Origin: Diphasiastrum complanatum
Taxonomy: Eukaryota; Streptophyta; Lycopodiopsida; Lycopodiales; Lycopodiaceae
NCBI GenBank assembly: GCA_029204225.1
Contig: CM055094.1
Location: 17,760,206-17,824,205 of the forward strand
Length of the DNA: 64,000 nt
Reading direction: 5' to 3'
A model generated the notes under the pieces. It was not told where the DNA came from, made no database searches, and was given only the letters and a program-made list of their open reading frames with translations. The position numbers and the translations under genes are program-made. Each line of letters opens with the position of its first letter. Position 1 is the stretch's first letter. Shown piece after piece: positions 1 through 12,544 of this stretch.

Positions 1-1242
1 TCTAAAACCTTCCCTGGTGAAACATGAGACCTAAACAAAGAGAACAATTGGTCAAACATAACAGAAGCTAGCATACAAACAATTAGGCTCTTACTTTGAT
101 ACTTTTCTGCAATTGCAAAAGAACCCAATTTACGATGTTGTCGTGACGATAAGTGTTTGTAAGAACGCTTGCCAAGACTTCTTTGATGTGCCTTCGAGCG
201 ACCTTTCCCTGCTCCTCTCACCATGTGCATTGAATTTTCAAGGAGGACAACTTTGTCAAGCAACTTCTGTTCGATTGTACCCCTCTACATCTTTTATTAT
301 CTTTGTGTTGCTCTCTAAGAGATCTCGCAAAAGATTATCCACTACCAAATCTGAAGCTTTCTCTCCATGAAGCTGAAAAAATGGCAAGAAATGTCAGTAG
401 TAAGAGTCTTTCCTTAGAGGGCTTTGCTACGGAGCCTACTATCATTCATATTATGATGTATGTTGGAGAAGTCTTATCTTCTATCAATTTTCAGAAAAGA
501 GTTTGCTTCAAGAAAGTAAGGTACCAGCTCTAGTGGTCTCTAGTGAAGGGGCATTCATCCCCAAGAAGGGAGAGAAACTTGTATGTTTTGTAGATCCTGT
601 CTTATGGAAAAATAACAAGTGAGTAACTCTTATTCATGAGTACAAAACTACTTTGAGGCTGTCAATCTTTCAATCCAACTCATATCTTGATCCAGATTTA
701 TACGAGGGTGTTAAGTTTATGATGTAATCCAAATCGGTCAATTGATGGTTGTTACTTTGGAAAAATGGCTATACCTTGTTGATCTTAACTTATGTTGACG
801 CTCTGTTCAGTCCATGTTGATCTTCGTATGGATTCTGCAAAGGGCTCTGTTCATTTCAAATTCAGTTGTTTCTCATTAAGTTTGAAGATTGGACGCACAA
901 TCATTTTCTCCAGATCCACCTGTACCTTTCAATTTGGGAGTACTTGGTGATATTCTTGCACAGTGAGCGAAGATCGTTAAATGTACCCCCTATTCTTTGC
1001 AATCCAATCAGATTACTTTTGCTGCAATTCCTATACAATTTCCCGGTGAACAATCTGTGCCTATCTTAGAACATCAAAAAGCTTCAAAGATATTGACCTG
1101 TGATGATAACAATGGTGATCTAAAAGGGCAAATAGCCACATAGAGACAAGAGTTGTTACATAACTATCTCACATTAATTGGTTGACAATCTACATGAATT
1201 GATAAATTTTTAATCTTACAGATCTCAAATTCAGTACCTAGT
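1..1242. other. unrecognised AT-rich sequence
   Basis: I see no LTR, primer-binding site, protein motif or RNA gene here. Two short overlapping plus-strand reading frames lie at 113-533 but match nothing I know. The sequence precedes the first recognisable gag-like codons of Gypsy-1, and no copy of that element's LTR is found in it, so it may be unrelated flanking DNA or diverged gag and leader. Confidence 0.4.
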
Positions 1243-2207
1243 GCTCAGTCCGTGGCCTCAAAGATGAATATAAAGTAGAGGTCCAGAGAAACTCGCCTAC
1301 TACCCTTGAGCAAGCTCTCAGATATGCTCAAATCTATGATGATTCAGTGGGTAGGAAGAGAGCGAGACAGCAACCACTTTCTGAGCAGCCTTCTCAAAAA
1401 GACTTTCAATTTAAAAAGAAATTTTTAAAAAGAAAGAAGAAGATAAATTTAAAAGTGAAGCTCCTCAGAAATGCCCTTCACTCATACAGCCCTTAAAACC
1501 AGATGATTTTGAGAAAGCCAAACAAGAACGTTTGTGCTTTGTGTGTATGGGCAAGGGACACACAGTCAGACAGTGTCCCAAGGGGCCTTTCACTAAAAAA
1601 GATAAGAAAGATAAAAAACAAGTTCATCTTGTTCAGACTGTACGTTTCCCCAGTGACTCGGCAGCTTCCGAGATCAAAGTGTATCATGAAGATCATGAAC
1701 ACTGTTGCCAGCTGACCTCTGCAATGCTAGCGAGACCCTTCAGCTTTGGGCCGCATGACCTAGTACGTATGCATGGGAAAGTTGGTAACCAGTCAGTAAG
1801 AGTCATGGTTGATGATGGGGCAACCCATAATTTCATCAACCACACCCTGGTTAGAAAGCTTAAACTACCAGAAGTACCTAGTCAGCATAGGTACATAGTT
1901 TCATTAGCTAAGGGTGAAGATAAAAAAAATATGGGAAACTATGGTAAGTAAGTTAAATCTTGGTATTCAGGGGTACCAAGATGAAATAAACTTTCAGATA
2001 ATGCACCTGGATCGAACAGACATTGTTCTCGGGAGAGATTGGCTCTACAGTTTAGGACCTTCCCTCCACAGAAACTATCAGGAGAACACCCTCAGCTTTC
2101 AGCATAAAGGCCGAGAGATCCAGTTGCATGGGGAGCATGATGTTCCCAACAGCCCTATGGTCTGCAGTTCAGAGCTCTGTCAGCTAATCGGAGACGAAGA
2201 CCATTAG
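1243..2207 (+). CDS. gag C-terminus, zinc knuckle and protease region of Gypsy-1 (fossil)
   Basis: The part near 1243-1380 reads like the end of a plant gypsy gag (LRYAQIYDDSVGRKR). A CX2CX4HX4C zinc knuckle (CFVCMGKGHTVRQC) lies near 1535-1576; such knuckles bind the RNA genome in the particle. An aspartic protease of the retropepsin type follows near 1800-1870, with an active-site-like DDGATHNF and a downstream DIVLGRDWL typical of the second half of the fold. This part is broken into several readings. Confidence 0.8.
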
Positions 2208-2291
2208 GTATTCTTATGTGACTTTCAGTTTATTCCTGAAGTTTCTATTTCCAGTTCTATTCAGCAGAAAATCAGTAAATTAGAAACTTTA

Positions 2292-4910
2292 TTGTCTAAA
2301 TTTAAAGATGTTTTTCTTGAAGATTTGCCACATGGTTTACCACCTAGCAGAGAGGTAGATCATGTAATAAACCTAGTACCAGGTACAACACCTGTTTCTA
2401 AACCTCCGTATCGGGTCAGCCGAACAGAGGATGAAGAAATAACTAGGCAGTTAACAGATTATCTTGGGAAAGGCCAAATTCAGACCAGTAGTTCACCATG
2501 GGCCTCACCAGTCCTTTTCGTGAAAAAGAAAGAGGGGTCTATGCGTCTTTGCGTAGATTACAGAGCCCTCAATAAAGTCACAATTAAGAATAAATACCCT
2601 ATGCCTCGGGCAGACGAGTTGTTTGATCAACTCGACGGGGCTAAGTTTTTCAGTAAAATAGACCTCAGATCGGGATATCATCAAGTCCGTATAAAATCGG
2701 AAGATGTCTCGAAAACAGCTTTTAGGACTCGTCACGGTCATTATGAGTTTAAGGTGATGCCATTTGGGCTCACAAATGCCCCAGCTACCTTTATGACCTT
2801 GATGAACAGTGTCCTCAGACCATACTTGGGTAAGTTTGTAGTCGTATTTTTAGATGACATCCTCGTTTACAGCAAAACGAGGAAGGAGCATCTAAAACAC
2901 CTCAGAAAGGTGTTTCGACTGCTCAGAAAGCATAAGCTCTATGCTAAACAATCCAAGTGTGAATTCTTCGTTGAAGAAGTAGCATATTTGGGTCACATTA
3001 TCTCTTCAGATGGGATTAAGATGGACCCAAATAAGGTTAAAGCCATACTCAGTTGGCTGAGACCTCAGAATATTTTGGAACTTCAGATCTTTCTTGGTCT
3101 GGCAGGATATTACAAACGATTTGTCAAGGAATATGCTCAGATAGCAGTTCCTATGACAAATCTCCTTAAGGGGAAGGGAAAGGAGTTCATTTGGGAGTCC
3201 GCACAGCAGGAGAGCTTTGATGCTCTCAAAACAGCCTTAGCTACAGCACCGGTTTTAAAAGTCGTCGACCCCAATCAGCCATTTGTGGTCGAAACAGATG
3301 CTGGCGACTTTGCAGTAGGTGCTGTGCTAACTCAGGGCGGACGACCAGTTGCGTTCGAGAGTAAAAAACTCGAGCCAGCTCAGACTAGGTACAATGCCTA
3401 TGAAAAGGAACTCTTTTCTATAGTCCATGCCCTTAAGACTTGGAGGCATTATTTGTATGGTGCCAACTTTGAGGTCCTGACAGACCATGAGAGTCTCAGA
3501 TACCTTTGCAATCAACCTGAGCTTAGAGGTCGGAAAGCTCGTTGGGCAGAGTTGATGCAAGAGTTTGACATGTCTATCAGATATAGACGTGCAAAATTCA
3601 GTACAGTAGCAGATGCCCTTAGCAGAATGCCTATGATAAACGAACTTAGTTTTACTCAGATTCGTAATGAGTTACTCGAGTCCTTGAGAGGGAAATGCCA
3701 GCATGATGCATTCTCCTCTACTATCTGGAACTCAGTCCAGAGCAAACAGTTACAGACTCCAGAACCAGTTCCCGGGGCTGGTGCCAGTTCATCCAAGAAT
3801 ACGGCAGCTTCCGTTGAGGATGATGATGAGTCCGAGTATACGTCGTCAGATGACGTTGAGGATTCTGAGCCTGTATTACCCAAGCAAACCCCAGTGGTTG
3901 AGGGTCAGTTGACTCAAGGATTCAAATGGAAACAATATTCCATTCAGGATAAGTACTTGCTCTATAGAAATAGAGTATGTGTCCCCAATTCAAAGGATTA
4001 TAGGCAGCAGGTCCTATATGAATGTCATGACAATCCTAGTGCGGGACACCCAGGCATACAGAAGACCTATGAGCTTCTTCGTAGACAATTTTTCTGGCCC
4101 AGTATGAAAAAGGACGTTTACCAGTATGTGACCAGTTGCCAGAAATGTCAAGTAAATAAAGCAGAGCGTTTAAAGGCAGGAGGGTTGTTGCATCCCTTAG
4201 AAATACCAGCTGGTAAATGGGAGCGTATCTCCATGGATTTTATAGTAGGCCTGCCTAAAACCCAAAAGGGTAATGACGCTATATGGGTCACAGTTGACCG
4301 TCTGACCAAAATGGCTCATTTCATTCCGACCAAAACAACCGTTAGAGCTCTAGAGTTAGCGAGGTTGTTTGTGGACAGGCTATTTAAATTGTACGGTCTA
4401 CCTTCCGGCATAGTCAGCGACCGGGACAGTAAGTTTACTGGAAATTTTTGGAGGGCAGTATTCCATCATCTCCATACTAAACTTAATATGAGTACCACCG
4501 ACCATCCACAGACGGACGGTCAAACAGAAAGGGTAAATCAAGTGCTGGAGGATATGCTTCGTGCATACGTCAGCAAGAAGCAGACTAATTGGGAGGAGTA
4601 TCTCTCGATATTAGAGTTTGCTTACAAGAGTACCAAACATTCAGCTACGGGATACAGCCCATTTATGCTGATGTACGGTTTTCAGCCACGCTCACCCACA
4701 GCTGTAGGGTTTAAACAAGAAAAAGTTGAAGCAGCCAGAAACTTTTTAGAGGACCTAAACCAGATGATAGAACATGCTAAGCGTAGCATTAGACAGTCCC
4801 AGGATCGAGCCAGGCATTATGCAGATCCACACAGACGGGATCTGCAGTTCTCCACTGGTGAGAAAGTCTACTTGAGAGTCCCAATTGACTCTAAAACCCT
4901 CAAATCATGA
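2292..4910 (+). CDS. reverse transcriptase-RNase H-integrase of Gypsy-1 (fossil)
   Basis: Long open pol segment of 872 residues. Reverse transcriptase comes first, with [25 protein letters not shown] and the catalytic FLDDILVYS. RNase H follows, with [24 protein letters not shown] and ADALSR. Integrase has an HHCC zinc region ([11 protein letters not shown] and CQKCQ), then the catalytic core with [20 protein letters not shown] and [12 protein letters not shown]. Between RNase H and integrase lies an acidic Ser/Asp/Glu-rich linker near residues 495-545, which is longer than usual. The enzymes would copy the RNA genome and insert the cDNA. Confidence 0.93.
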   Translation: MSKFKDVFLEDLPHGLPPSREVDHVINLVPGTTPVSKPPYRVSRTEDEEITRQLTDYLGKGQIQTSSSPWASPVLFVKKKEGSMRLCVDYRALNKVTIKNKYPMPRADELFDQLDGAKFFSKIDLRSGYHQVRIKSEDVSKTAFRTRHGHYEFKVMPFGLTNAPATFMTLMNSVLRPYLGKFVVVFLDDILVYSKTRKEHLKHLRKVFRLLRKHKLYAKQSKCEFFVEEVAYLGHIISSDGIKMDPNKVKAILSWLRPQNILELQIFLGLAGYYKRFVKEYAQIAVPMTNLLKGKGKEFIWESAQQESFDALKTALATAPVLKVVDPNQPFVVETDAGDFAVGAVLTQGGRPVAFESKKLEPAQTRYNAYEKELFSIVHALKTWRHYLYGANFEVLTDHESLRYLCNQPELRGRKARWAELMQEFDMSIRYRRAKFSTVADALSRMPMINELSFTQIRNELLESLRGKCQHDAFSSTIWNSVQSKQLQTPEPVPGAGASSSKNTAASVEDDDESEYTSSDDVEDSEPVLPKQTPVVEGQLTQGFKWKQYSIQDKYLLYRNRVCVPNSKDYRQQVLYECHDNPSAGHPGIQKTYELLRRQFFWPSMKKDVYQYVTSCQKCQVNKAERLKAGGLLHPLEIPAGKWERISMDFIVGLPKTQKGNDAIWVTVDRLTKMAHFIPTKTTVRALELARLFVDRLFKLYGLPSGIVSDRDSKFTGNFWRAVFHHLHTKLNMSTTDHPQTDGQTERVNQVLEDMLRAYVSKKQTNWEEYLSILEFAYKSTKHSATGYSPFMLMYGFQPRSPTAVGFKQEKVEAARNFLEDLNQMIEHAKRSIRQSQDRARHYADPHRRDLQFSTGEKVYLRVPIDSKTLKS

Positions 4911-5291
4911 GTGTGTGCTAAGTTGTCTCCAACGTATGGTGGTCCCTTTACCATCAGTAGGAGACTAGGCGAGGTCACCTATGAACTAGAACTCCCACAC
5001 AGCAGTAAGGTTTTTCCAGTCTTTCATGTAAGTCAGTTACAAAAAGCCTTAACCAGATCAGACAATCTGGTAGGGGACAGTGTTCTAGTTCTCCCATTGG
5101 ATCCTCAACAACCTCCACATGAACCAGAGGAGATTCTTGATAGTAGAGAGACGCAGACTCGTCATACTCTATACCGAGAATATCTGGTTAAGTGGAATGA
5201 TCAGCCTGTTGAGAATGCCACTTGGGAAAGAGGCAGCGTCCTTCGCAAGATTTTTCCAGACTTTGTCTTAGAGGACCAAGACGGTTCTTAA
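4911..5291 (+). CDS. integrase C-terminus with chromodomain, Gypsy-1 (fossil)
   Basis: The segment carries the GPF-type module seen after integrase (LSPTYGGPF, then FPVFHVSQLQKAL). A chromodomain follows near its end, with REYLVKWNDQ and NATWERG, whose aromatic residues normally form the methyl-lysine cage. Chromodomains in this lineage are known to guide integration towards heterochromatin. The frame ends just before a purine-rich tract (5291-5300) and the 3' LTR. Confidence 0.88.
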   Translation: MCAKLSPTYGGPFTISRRLGEVTYELELPHSSKVFPVFHVSQLQKALTRSDNLVGDSVLVLPLDPQQPPHEPEEILDSRETQTRHTLYREYLVKWNDQPVENATWERGSVLRKIFPDFVLEDQDGS

Positions 5292-5300
5292 GGGGGAGGG
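5291..5300 (+). promoter_or_regulatory. polypurine tract of Gypsy-1
   Basis: The run AGGGGGAGGG lies two bases before the LTR start at 5303, where plus-strand DNA synthesis is primed in LTR elements. Confidence 0.8.
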
Positions 5301-5302
5301 AG

Positions 5303-5660
5303 TGTTACGAGCTCGTAACCAGTGCCGAACCCTAAAGAACACAGATAGGTCAGATACCACAGTCAGGGTCGTGTCCAGCGTACATGACCAATAGGGCAAG
5401 ACAGTGTGAGTAGTGTGCCCCAGTGCAGTCCATAGCCATGGCGGGCCTAACACAGCCTAGGGACCTTGTCAGCAGGATAGGGCTCCCAGTTGGGTCCCGA
5501 CGTGCAGTTGGCCACGTCAGTGCCACGTGGCCGACACTTGGCAGTAGCATGCTACCAGTCCTCACACTGGGCTAGGAGGGGCTTACTCTATATCAGGGAG
5601 TAGGCAAGGTTGGGTGGAGGAGTTAGTGTTTGCCCTACTGTGGTGTTAGGATCTATTACA
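5303..5660 (+). repeat. 3' LTR of Gypsy-1
   Basis: The 358-bp repeat begins TGTTACGAGC and ends ATCTATTACA, giving TGT...ACA ends. A TATA-like CTCTATATCA lies near 5586. The end is placed at 5660 because minus-strand coding sequence of the older gypsy element resumes at 5661. Confidence 0.8.
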
Positions 5661-8096
5661 CGTCTTGCATCCCAAGGGTAGCTATAGCTTATAGACTACC
5701 TGGCTAACTTTTTTAACAATTAGCCATGGTCCACCATACCTAGGAGTAGCACCTTCGACTTGAAAGGGACTAGTAAATATACAATCTTCTACCTCAAATT
5801 TCCAATAGGTACGGTTCTCACAAGGATAACTTTCTGCCCTAGCCACTACCTTAGACAGGTTAGCTCGTGTCATCTCTAACCTCTGCTACATCTGGGTTAA
5901 AAACTCCGAAGCACTAGGCACCTTCCGAGGAATCCCTATGGTAGCTGGGCTAGCTGGCCTATAACCATAGTTGAGCTCAAAAGGGCTCAATCCTGTGGAT
6001 GCATTTCTCTTATCATTATACGCAAACTCTACTAAGGGTAAGTGCTTCACTCAGTATGTCTGCGTACCAGTAACATATGCACGAAGCATGTCTTCCAAGA
6101 TCTGATTTAACCTCTTTGTTTGGCCATCCGTCTGAGGATGCTCCATACTACTCATCCGCAACTGTGTTCCCAGCTTGGAAAACATCGTTGCCAAAAATTA
6201 CCCATAAACTTGGGATCCATGTCAAACACAATGGACTTCAGAAGTCCATGCAACCTGACCACATTTTAAATAAACAACTCAACTACTTGCGGAGTTGTGA
6301 CCTTCTTGGTCGTTGCGATGAAATGGGCCATCTTGGAAAACCTGTCTACCACTACCATGATGTGGTTAAAAACCCAACTTGGATCCTAGGTAGACCAACA
6401 ACAAAATCCATAGAAATGCTTTCCCACCTTCCTGCAGGTATCTCAGGTGGATGTAGCAAGCCTGGAGGACTTACTCTCTCGGCCTTGTTCACTTGACAAG
6501 TCGTGCAACGCTATACGTACTCTCTTACATCTCGCTCCAGTTGTGGCCAGAAATAATGCCTTCTTACAGCTTATCAATACCAGGGTGCCTTGCGCAGGGA
6601 CTATCATGGCATTCATGAAGTATCTTACGACGAAGATCCTTCATGTCTGGCATGGATACCTTTCCATTTCTCAACAACATACCTTCCTTCACGGTGTATG
6701 TTAGATATGCATTGGTGTGTGCCTCTACGAAAGCGATAGGCGAAGCTGACTCTTCTGTTTGGTTGACTATGAGATCATTGTCGACTATAGTAAAGCTCAT
6801 CTAATGCAGTATTCGCAATAGTGCATCAGCGACCACATTTTCCTTCCCTCTTCAGAAGCAAATTTTGGAATGAAATTCCTGCATCAGCTTGGTCCATCGA
6901 GCTTGGCGGCCCTTCAAATCTGGCTAAGTGCAAAAATACTCTCTCAAAGGCTATTGATCTACCCTCTTGGCTCAACACTGCACCTACGACAATGCCACTT
7001 GCATTCGTCTCTAGGTCAAACGGTTTCTGGGTATCAACAATCTTCAGAACTAGAGCTGTGGCCACTGCCTCCTTCAAGTTCTCAAAATTGTGCTAAACTT
7101 TAGCATCCCACCGAACTATAGTGTTGTTCTTCCATAACTGGTCCGGTAAAGGAGCAACTAGCCAGGAATAGTTCTTCACGAACCGTCGGTAGAACTTACG
7201 AAAGGCCAAAAAAGATTGTAATTGGCGTATATCAGTAGGCCTCGGCCACTTCTTAACCATAGCCACCTTGGCTGGGTCAACCGAAACGTCACTACGTGAC
7301 CCAAATACTCGACAAGAGTCTTCCACAACTCAGTCTTCTGAGCATTAGCATACAAGATAGAAACTTGGAACTTGCCAAATAGGGTCTGGAGATGAATCTC
7401 ATGCTCCACTACCGCCTTACCATCATAGACCAATATATCATCAATAAAATTGATGACAAAACTTGCCCATACAGTCACGGAAGACATCGTTCATGAGCAT
7501 CATGAACGTGCTAGTGCATTGGTTAATCCAAATGGCATAACCAAAAACTCATAATGCCCAAAAGGGGTTCAGAAGGCCGTCTTCTAGACTTTTGAGATCT
7601 ATCTTATTGAACATGGTGGCACCTTGCAATGCATCCAATAGATCATCAATCCTAGGCATCGAATACATGTGCTTAACAATGATCTTATTCAATCGTCTGT
7701 AATCAACGCACATCCGAAAACTACCATCCTTTTCTTAACTAGCAAAATAGGAGAGGCGAAAGGTGAATAATTAGGACAGACGTACCCCAGCTTGAGATAC
7801 TCCTCCAACATCCTTCTGACTTTATCCTCCTCTTTTAGGCTCATCCTATAAGGAGGCCTACATACCAGACTTGCCCCTGGAACGAGTTCAGTACAATGCT
7901 CTACATTTCGTCTAGGCAATCCCTCTGGCATGTCGCTAATTAACAAATGTTTAAACTGAGCACGAATGGACTTCTCCAGCTCCCTTGCTAGGTCACATCT
8001 TGGCTATAATGAATATGCATGTGCAATGGGGGATGCAAATGTAGATGAAGTTGTTTGTGGTTTGTTAGTGGGCATGCTTATTTGATTACTATTAAT
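5661..8096 (-). CDS. RT-RNase H-integrase remnants of Gypsy-2 (fossil)
   Basis: The minus strand reads RT motifs near 7690-7946 ([22 protein letters not shown]), a YLGHVVTF-type RT end near 7300, and RNase H near 6830-7077 (IAFERVFLH). An integrase zinc region lies near 6570-6620 ([12 protein letters not shown]), the integrase core motif HPQTDGQT near 6130, and a [17 protein letters not shown] module near 5690. The frame is broken many times. The coding sense continues up to base 8096 and resumes after 13018, which proves the nested insertion. Confidence 0.8.
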
Positions 8097-8658
8097 TGTC
8101 ATGTGCTGCATATAATTAGCCCATGAGCTTACTAATGAATTACCAAAAATAACCCTGGAGCTAAATTGGACTAGAATTAGTCATTAGGACAGTTAATAAA
8201 GTGGTTCGAACAACCTCGTTATATTTGTGAATAGCGGACTTGTAATAATGGTTGTAAGGCCCAAATTAGCCAAATAAGGCCCCAAACTTATAGTAGAGGC
8301 GCAAATGACCACTATAAATAGTTGAGGTCGTGCTAAACTTGGAGGCTATTGTTCAATTTGATAATTTGAGTCTTAAGAGATCTTGAAGCTTCTCTTTGAG
8401 AGCTTTCTTGCTGGAGAAAGTGGTTCATGTGCCTAAAATCACATGAGAGCTATGATCATGCCCTAGTTTTAGGCCCTATCCTTTGAATGATCTCCATTCG
8501 TTACTAATAGAAGTTTACTTTGCCTATTTTGGTGAAGATTTGCTATCTTTATCTATATTCTTGATTTTTGACTAATTTTCATGGTTTCTTGTATTTCCAT
8601 TGTAATTTGATGTTTATGAATGGATTAGATGTTTTAATGCTAACGTTGGCACATGACA
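8097..8658 (+). repeat. left LTR of the pol-less element
   Basis: The 562-bp repeat starts TGTCATGTGC and ends GCACATGACA. Its last 474 bases pair with 12545-13018. ACTATAAATAG near 8310 is a plausible TATA box for element transcription. Confidence 0.85.
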
Positions 8659-8662
8659 ATGT

Positions 8663-8674
8663 TGGTATCAGAGC
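8663..8674 (+). promoter_or_regulatory. primer-binding site (tRNA-iMet)
   Basis: TGGTATCAGAGC is the exact complement of the plant initiator tRNA-Met 3' end, four bases after the left LTR. Confidence 0.9.
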
Positions 8675-10161
8675 ATTAACTCCTTTCCCCATCAGATTTG
8701 GTGGATTTTGTTAAGTTTGGTAGAGTTTCTTGTTCTAGTTTTCTTGTTTTTTTCAATTTCCAGCAAGTTTTGATTCAATTTTTGACCATTCAATCTTCAT
8801 TTTTTGTGTAGTTTCTTGTTTCAGGTCAGTAGATCTTTCTTTTAGCTTTTTGGAGGTACTGAGATTTTCTCATTTGGAGCTATAATGACCAAGTTATGGC
8901 CATTTTAGTGTTTTCTTTCCAATTTTAGTTAGTTGTAGTTTGGCAGTCTGTTTGCCTCCATTTTTGGCTGTACTTTTGGCAGATTTTCTTGACTGTAAAT
9001 TTATAGGATTGTAGATCTCACTCTTAGCTTGAATTTGAGCCAATTTGCAGCCAATTGTTGAAAATTGAGAGAGATATGACAATTCTTGTGAAGGAAGTCA
9101 AATCTTAGCTTTGGTAGGAGATTTGAGAGGTTTGGGAGAGAAGCACTTCAACCTTTCATTCTTGAAGTTTGTTTCTTTGTAAAAAATTCAGTTTTTTCAT
9201 TTTGAAGGTTCGCCATTTAGGTTAAGAATTGAGAAGTGCAAAAAACCAAAGAAATACTCTGTTGAAATTTTCTAACCCTGATTTTCACCTATTATAAAAA
9301 TTAAAAAAACTAAACCTAGTTATGAGAGGGACCTAAACCTAAACCCCACCCCCCTCCCACGCGGGCTGTCTCACCGTTGACGAACACCTACGCGCCCCAT
9401 TCACCTCCGTACGTTCCCCTCTCCTAACTTCACCCCACGCGCCTGGCGCCCTTGGCTCCCCTCCCCTCTCTCTCAACTTCTTCCTTCACACTCTTCTCAC
9501 ACTCTTCCTCCTCCTTCCTTCGCCGCCTACTTCCATCCTCTTCCTTCTTTTCATTCCTTCTTTGCTTTCTCTGATGCTGTCCGCGCCAGCCCTGCGCCTC
9601 CCTCCGGATTCCGAAATATTCCAAAAAAAAGATTCCAAAAGTAATATTCCTTAGTTTATTCCATCCTTTCCCTTCACATGCCCGATAAAAAAAAATCGGT
9701 TTTTTCTATCTCTTTAACAGGTTTTATAATTTTTATTACGAGCACTACAATATTTCAAGGATCTCAAATCTTATAGAATTTGATTTGTTAAATTTTTTTA
9801 GAACCCCCACTCTAAATTCTAGTTAATTCATTTCATAGTCGTCTTCAAACCTTCATAACATTTTTGTTGGATCTCGGAATTCAGTGGTATAAAAACGGAA
9901 ATTGCTTAGCTCACTGTGCTGAGTACAATGATCATCATGTCGTCATCATTATTTACTTTTTAATTTTAATTTTTTTAGGACCCCGTTGTCCTAAGTTGTT
10001 TACATTTAATGCTTTATTCCTTCAATTGATTGTATCTCATCCGTTTGAGCTCGGATTTCAGTGTCGTAAAAAGCAAACTTCATTAGCTCAACAAGATTGT
10101 CGGTGTAGAAGTCTTATTTGTCCCAAAATTTGACTTTTCCAAAAGTCTGTATTTGATCTAA
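8675..10161 (+). other. leader of the pol-less element
   Basis: AT-rich sequence follows the primer site, with a pyrimidine-rich block (CCT/CTT runs) at about 9340-9600. I see no protein motif; the minus-strand Arg/Glu-rich reading at 9430-9624 is an artefact of the pyrimidine block. Confidence 0.5.
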
Positions 10162-12540
10162 TTGAAAAAAAAAAAAAACACTCATGCCTATTGTCACTGC
10201 TTAATTGCACCTTGCTTTATCTGGTTTCTATACCATTTCAAAGTTCGTCCCAAGTTTGCAATCCACAATTACAAATTCAGTTATTCCACATCGATTCCAA
10301 TGGATTGGGATTATGAACAAGAGGATGACAATCAGTCATACTGTGATGACAGTTATGACAATGATGTGGAGGAATATTGGAATCAAGGTGACGATTACAA
10401 CAAAGATTATGACCAAGGTACGACATCGCTGATGACGATCAGTATCAAGACCAGAACGACGATTTTGATAATGATGATCAGTATCAGGACTACAACGACA
10501 CGTCAGAACTTGACCATTACTCTGAAGATTTCAACAACGATCAGCAGAATGAAGAAGAACACGAACCAGTCATTGAGGATGGCTCTGCACACGAAACAAT
10601 TGAACCCTTCGATGGTCAAGATGAACTAGAGTTCAATGATAGTAATTATCAAGGTCAAGATCATTTCCAATTTACTACTGAAGATCAGTTTGAAGCGATA
10701 AGCATGGATGAGCAACAACAGGTGCAATGTGGAACAGAAGATCACTATGAGCCCATGGATCAATTTTATGATCTTGAAGAACTCAAAACACGACATCACC
10801 ATGGTGCAGAACAACATCGATGGAAAGGAAAGATGTTCTCTCTATGCCACTACATGTATGATTGGTCCCTCTTTGATGGGTACATCATTTGCTGACACAA
10901 ATGATTTTAAGGAGGGAAGGAATATTATTGTGGCAAGTGGGGCGACAATTTCCAGTCCCTATGTCAATTATGTGGGAAGTCTAACGCCATCAACTCAACA
11001 ACAACGGGTTAGCATTCATGCAAAATCAAGTAATAATGTAGACCCTACTATCAGGAAAGTGACCAGTGGAATAAATGAAATATTAGGTACACTTTTAACT
11101 ACCATACTGATAGTACCGAACAAACGAAACGAGCATGCCAACAATTACAAGAAATGTACAACGAGATGGTCGCTCGTTTTGACTCTATCTTGCAATCGCC
11201 TGGTATTCCACAACAGCCAACTGATATTCAACTACTAGTCTTGAATGGTGTGCCACTGTTGATGTCTATGAAACGACGCTCCCTCTAGTTCAAGGGCAAA
11301 ATTCCAAGCCAAAGGCAGATATCGATCGAGATGTTTTGAGCAAACCAGATAATGAATCTTCTGATGAAGCTGATGATTTCGAGGAAGAAAGCAAAATTCT
11401 TAGTATCGATCTATCTTCCACGGAGACAACTCAATATCAGCAAAGCACCAATGGACAAGTGGATGAAGACCAATTTGAGAATCCAGATCAAGTCTTGTCC
11501 GACAGCTGTAGTGATCAGATTGAAAGTCAAAATAAAGGGGAATATTATGAGAAGAGCGAACTTCTACAACTGCAGTTAAATCATGGAGTACAATCTAATT
11601 GTCGAGAATTACACTCTACTCCACAAATCAATGGTTATGACCATATTATTGACAATGATCTATTTGGAATAAGTTCTGAATATGGATCATACAAAATTCA
11701 AATACCAATACTGCAACGAGCTTTTTAATAATGAAATTGATATTAACATTGCTTCAATGAAGTCAATAATAAGAGATCCATCCCAAGATCTGAAGCAAAT
11801 TCGTACTGGGCTACCAACTAATGAATGTAATGTGATACTGACAAAAGGGGTTGGTGCAAAATCATCCAATATTCTTGCGTTAAAGGATGTCATCAATCCT
11901 ATCAACAAGGAAAACAGGTCGACATAGGAACTGAATTCAAGACTGTCAAACTCCTTGTGCATAGATGACCAAAAAGATCCCTTCACTACATGGGATTTGA
12001 TGAATCCGATTTTGGAATGCTTGCATTTATTGAATGCAATGGAGCTTCAAAATGAAATCAAGATCATTCATTATGAAGTCGTACATAAGGCAACAACAAC
12101 ACCAAATGCAGGGACAAAGAAAGATGCATCAGGAATTGGGTAGCCTATCCGATCGAGGCAGATACCGAGGAAGAAGACTATCGAATGTCTATTGCTTGGA
12201 TCCTGTCAACCCATACAAAACTAATGCAACTTGAGGCAATCCTGTGTTTCATCCATCTCTTCTTCAGTGATCTTATCAAATCTACGGGACCGGTTTTTAG
12301 ATTAAAGGTTTTACCAAAGAAGTTCCGTTGCAACCTTGTTCTACAACAATAAGCTGGAAGCTGAACCTGAGGCAGTAAAATCCGATGAACAAAAGATGCC
12401 ATTTATGAGAATAATACATGAAAAGATGTCTCTTATTCAAGGTAGCCAAATATTTTTCGATTTCCGCCAAAGGATTCATGAAACATGGCATTCAACAAAG
12501 GACTACATGGTCTTCACTTTTGAGGGCAAAAATGCTTAAA
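10162..12540 (+). CDS. acidic coding region of the pol-less element (fossil, unknown function)
   Basis: Coding-like plus-strand region in several readings. The first part is very rich in Asp, Glu, Tyr and Asn (MDWDYEQEDDNQSYCDD near 10302). Further on are a patch IIVASGATISSPYVN that resembles a retropepsin active-site neighbourhood, a helical stretch ACQQLQEMYNEMVARFD near 11135-11185, and another acidic part near 11336-11700. I recognise no RT, integrase or capsid family. It could be a diverged gag-protease or a captured gene. The region is broken several times. Confidence 0.45.
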
Positions 12541-12544
12541 GTCT

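Larger units (their letters stand above)
1243..5660 (+). mobile_element. Ty3/gypsy chromovirus (Gypsy-1), broken
   Basis: Plus-strand Ty3/gypsy element of the chromovirus lineage. Parts in order are the C-terminal part of gag, a CCHC zinc knuckle, an aspartic protease, reverse transcriptase, RNase H, integrase, a chromodomain and a 3' LTR at 5303-5660. The order PR-RT-RH-IN-chromodomain is diagnostic of chromoviruses. It is a broken copy with a few breaks, although most of pol is still open. No 5' LTR is visible in the window, so LTR age cannot be estimated. Directly after its LTR, from 5661, lies minus-strand coding sequence of another gypsy element, so Gypsy-1 inserted into that older element. 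Confidence 0.9.

Noticed and set aside
9430-9624. Minus-strand Arg/Glu/Lys-rich reading
   Set aside because: It is antisense to a pyrimidine-rich leader block of an LTR element; composition explains it.
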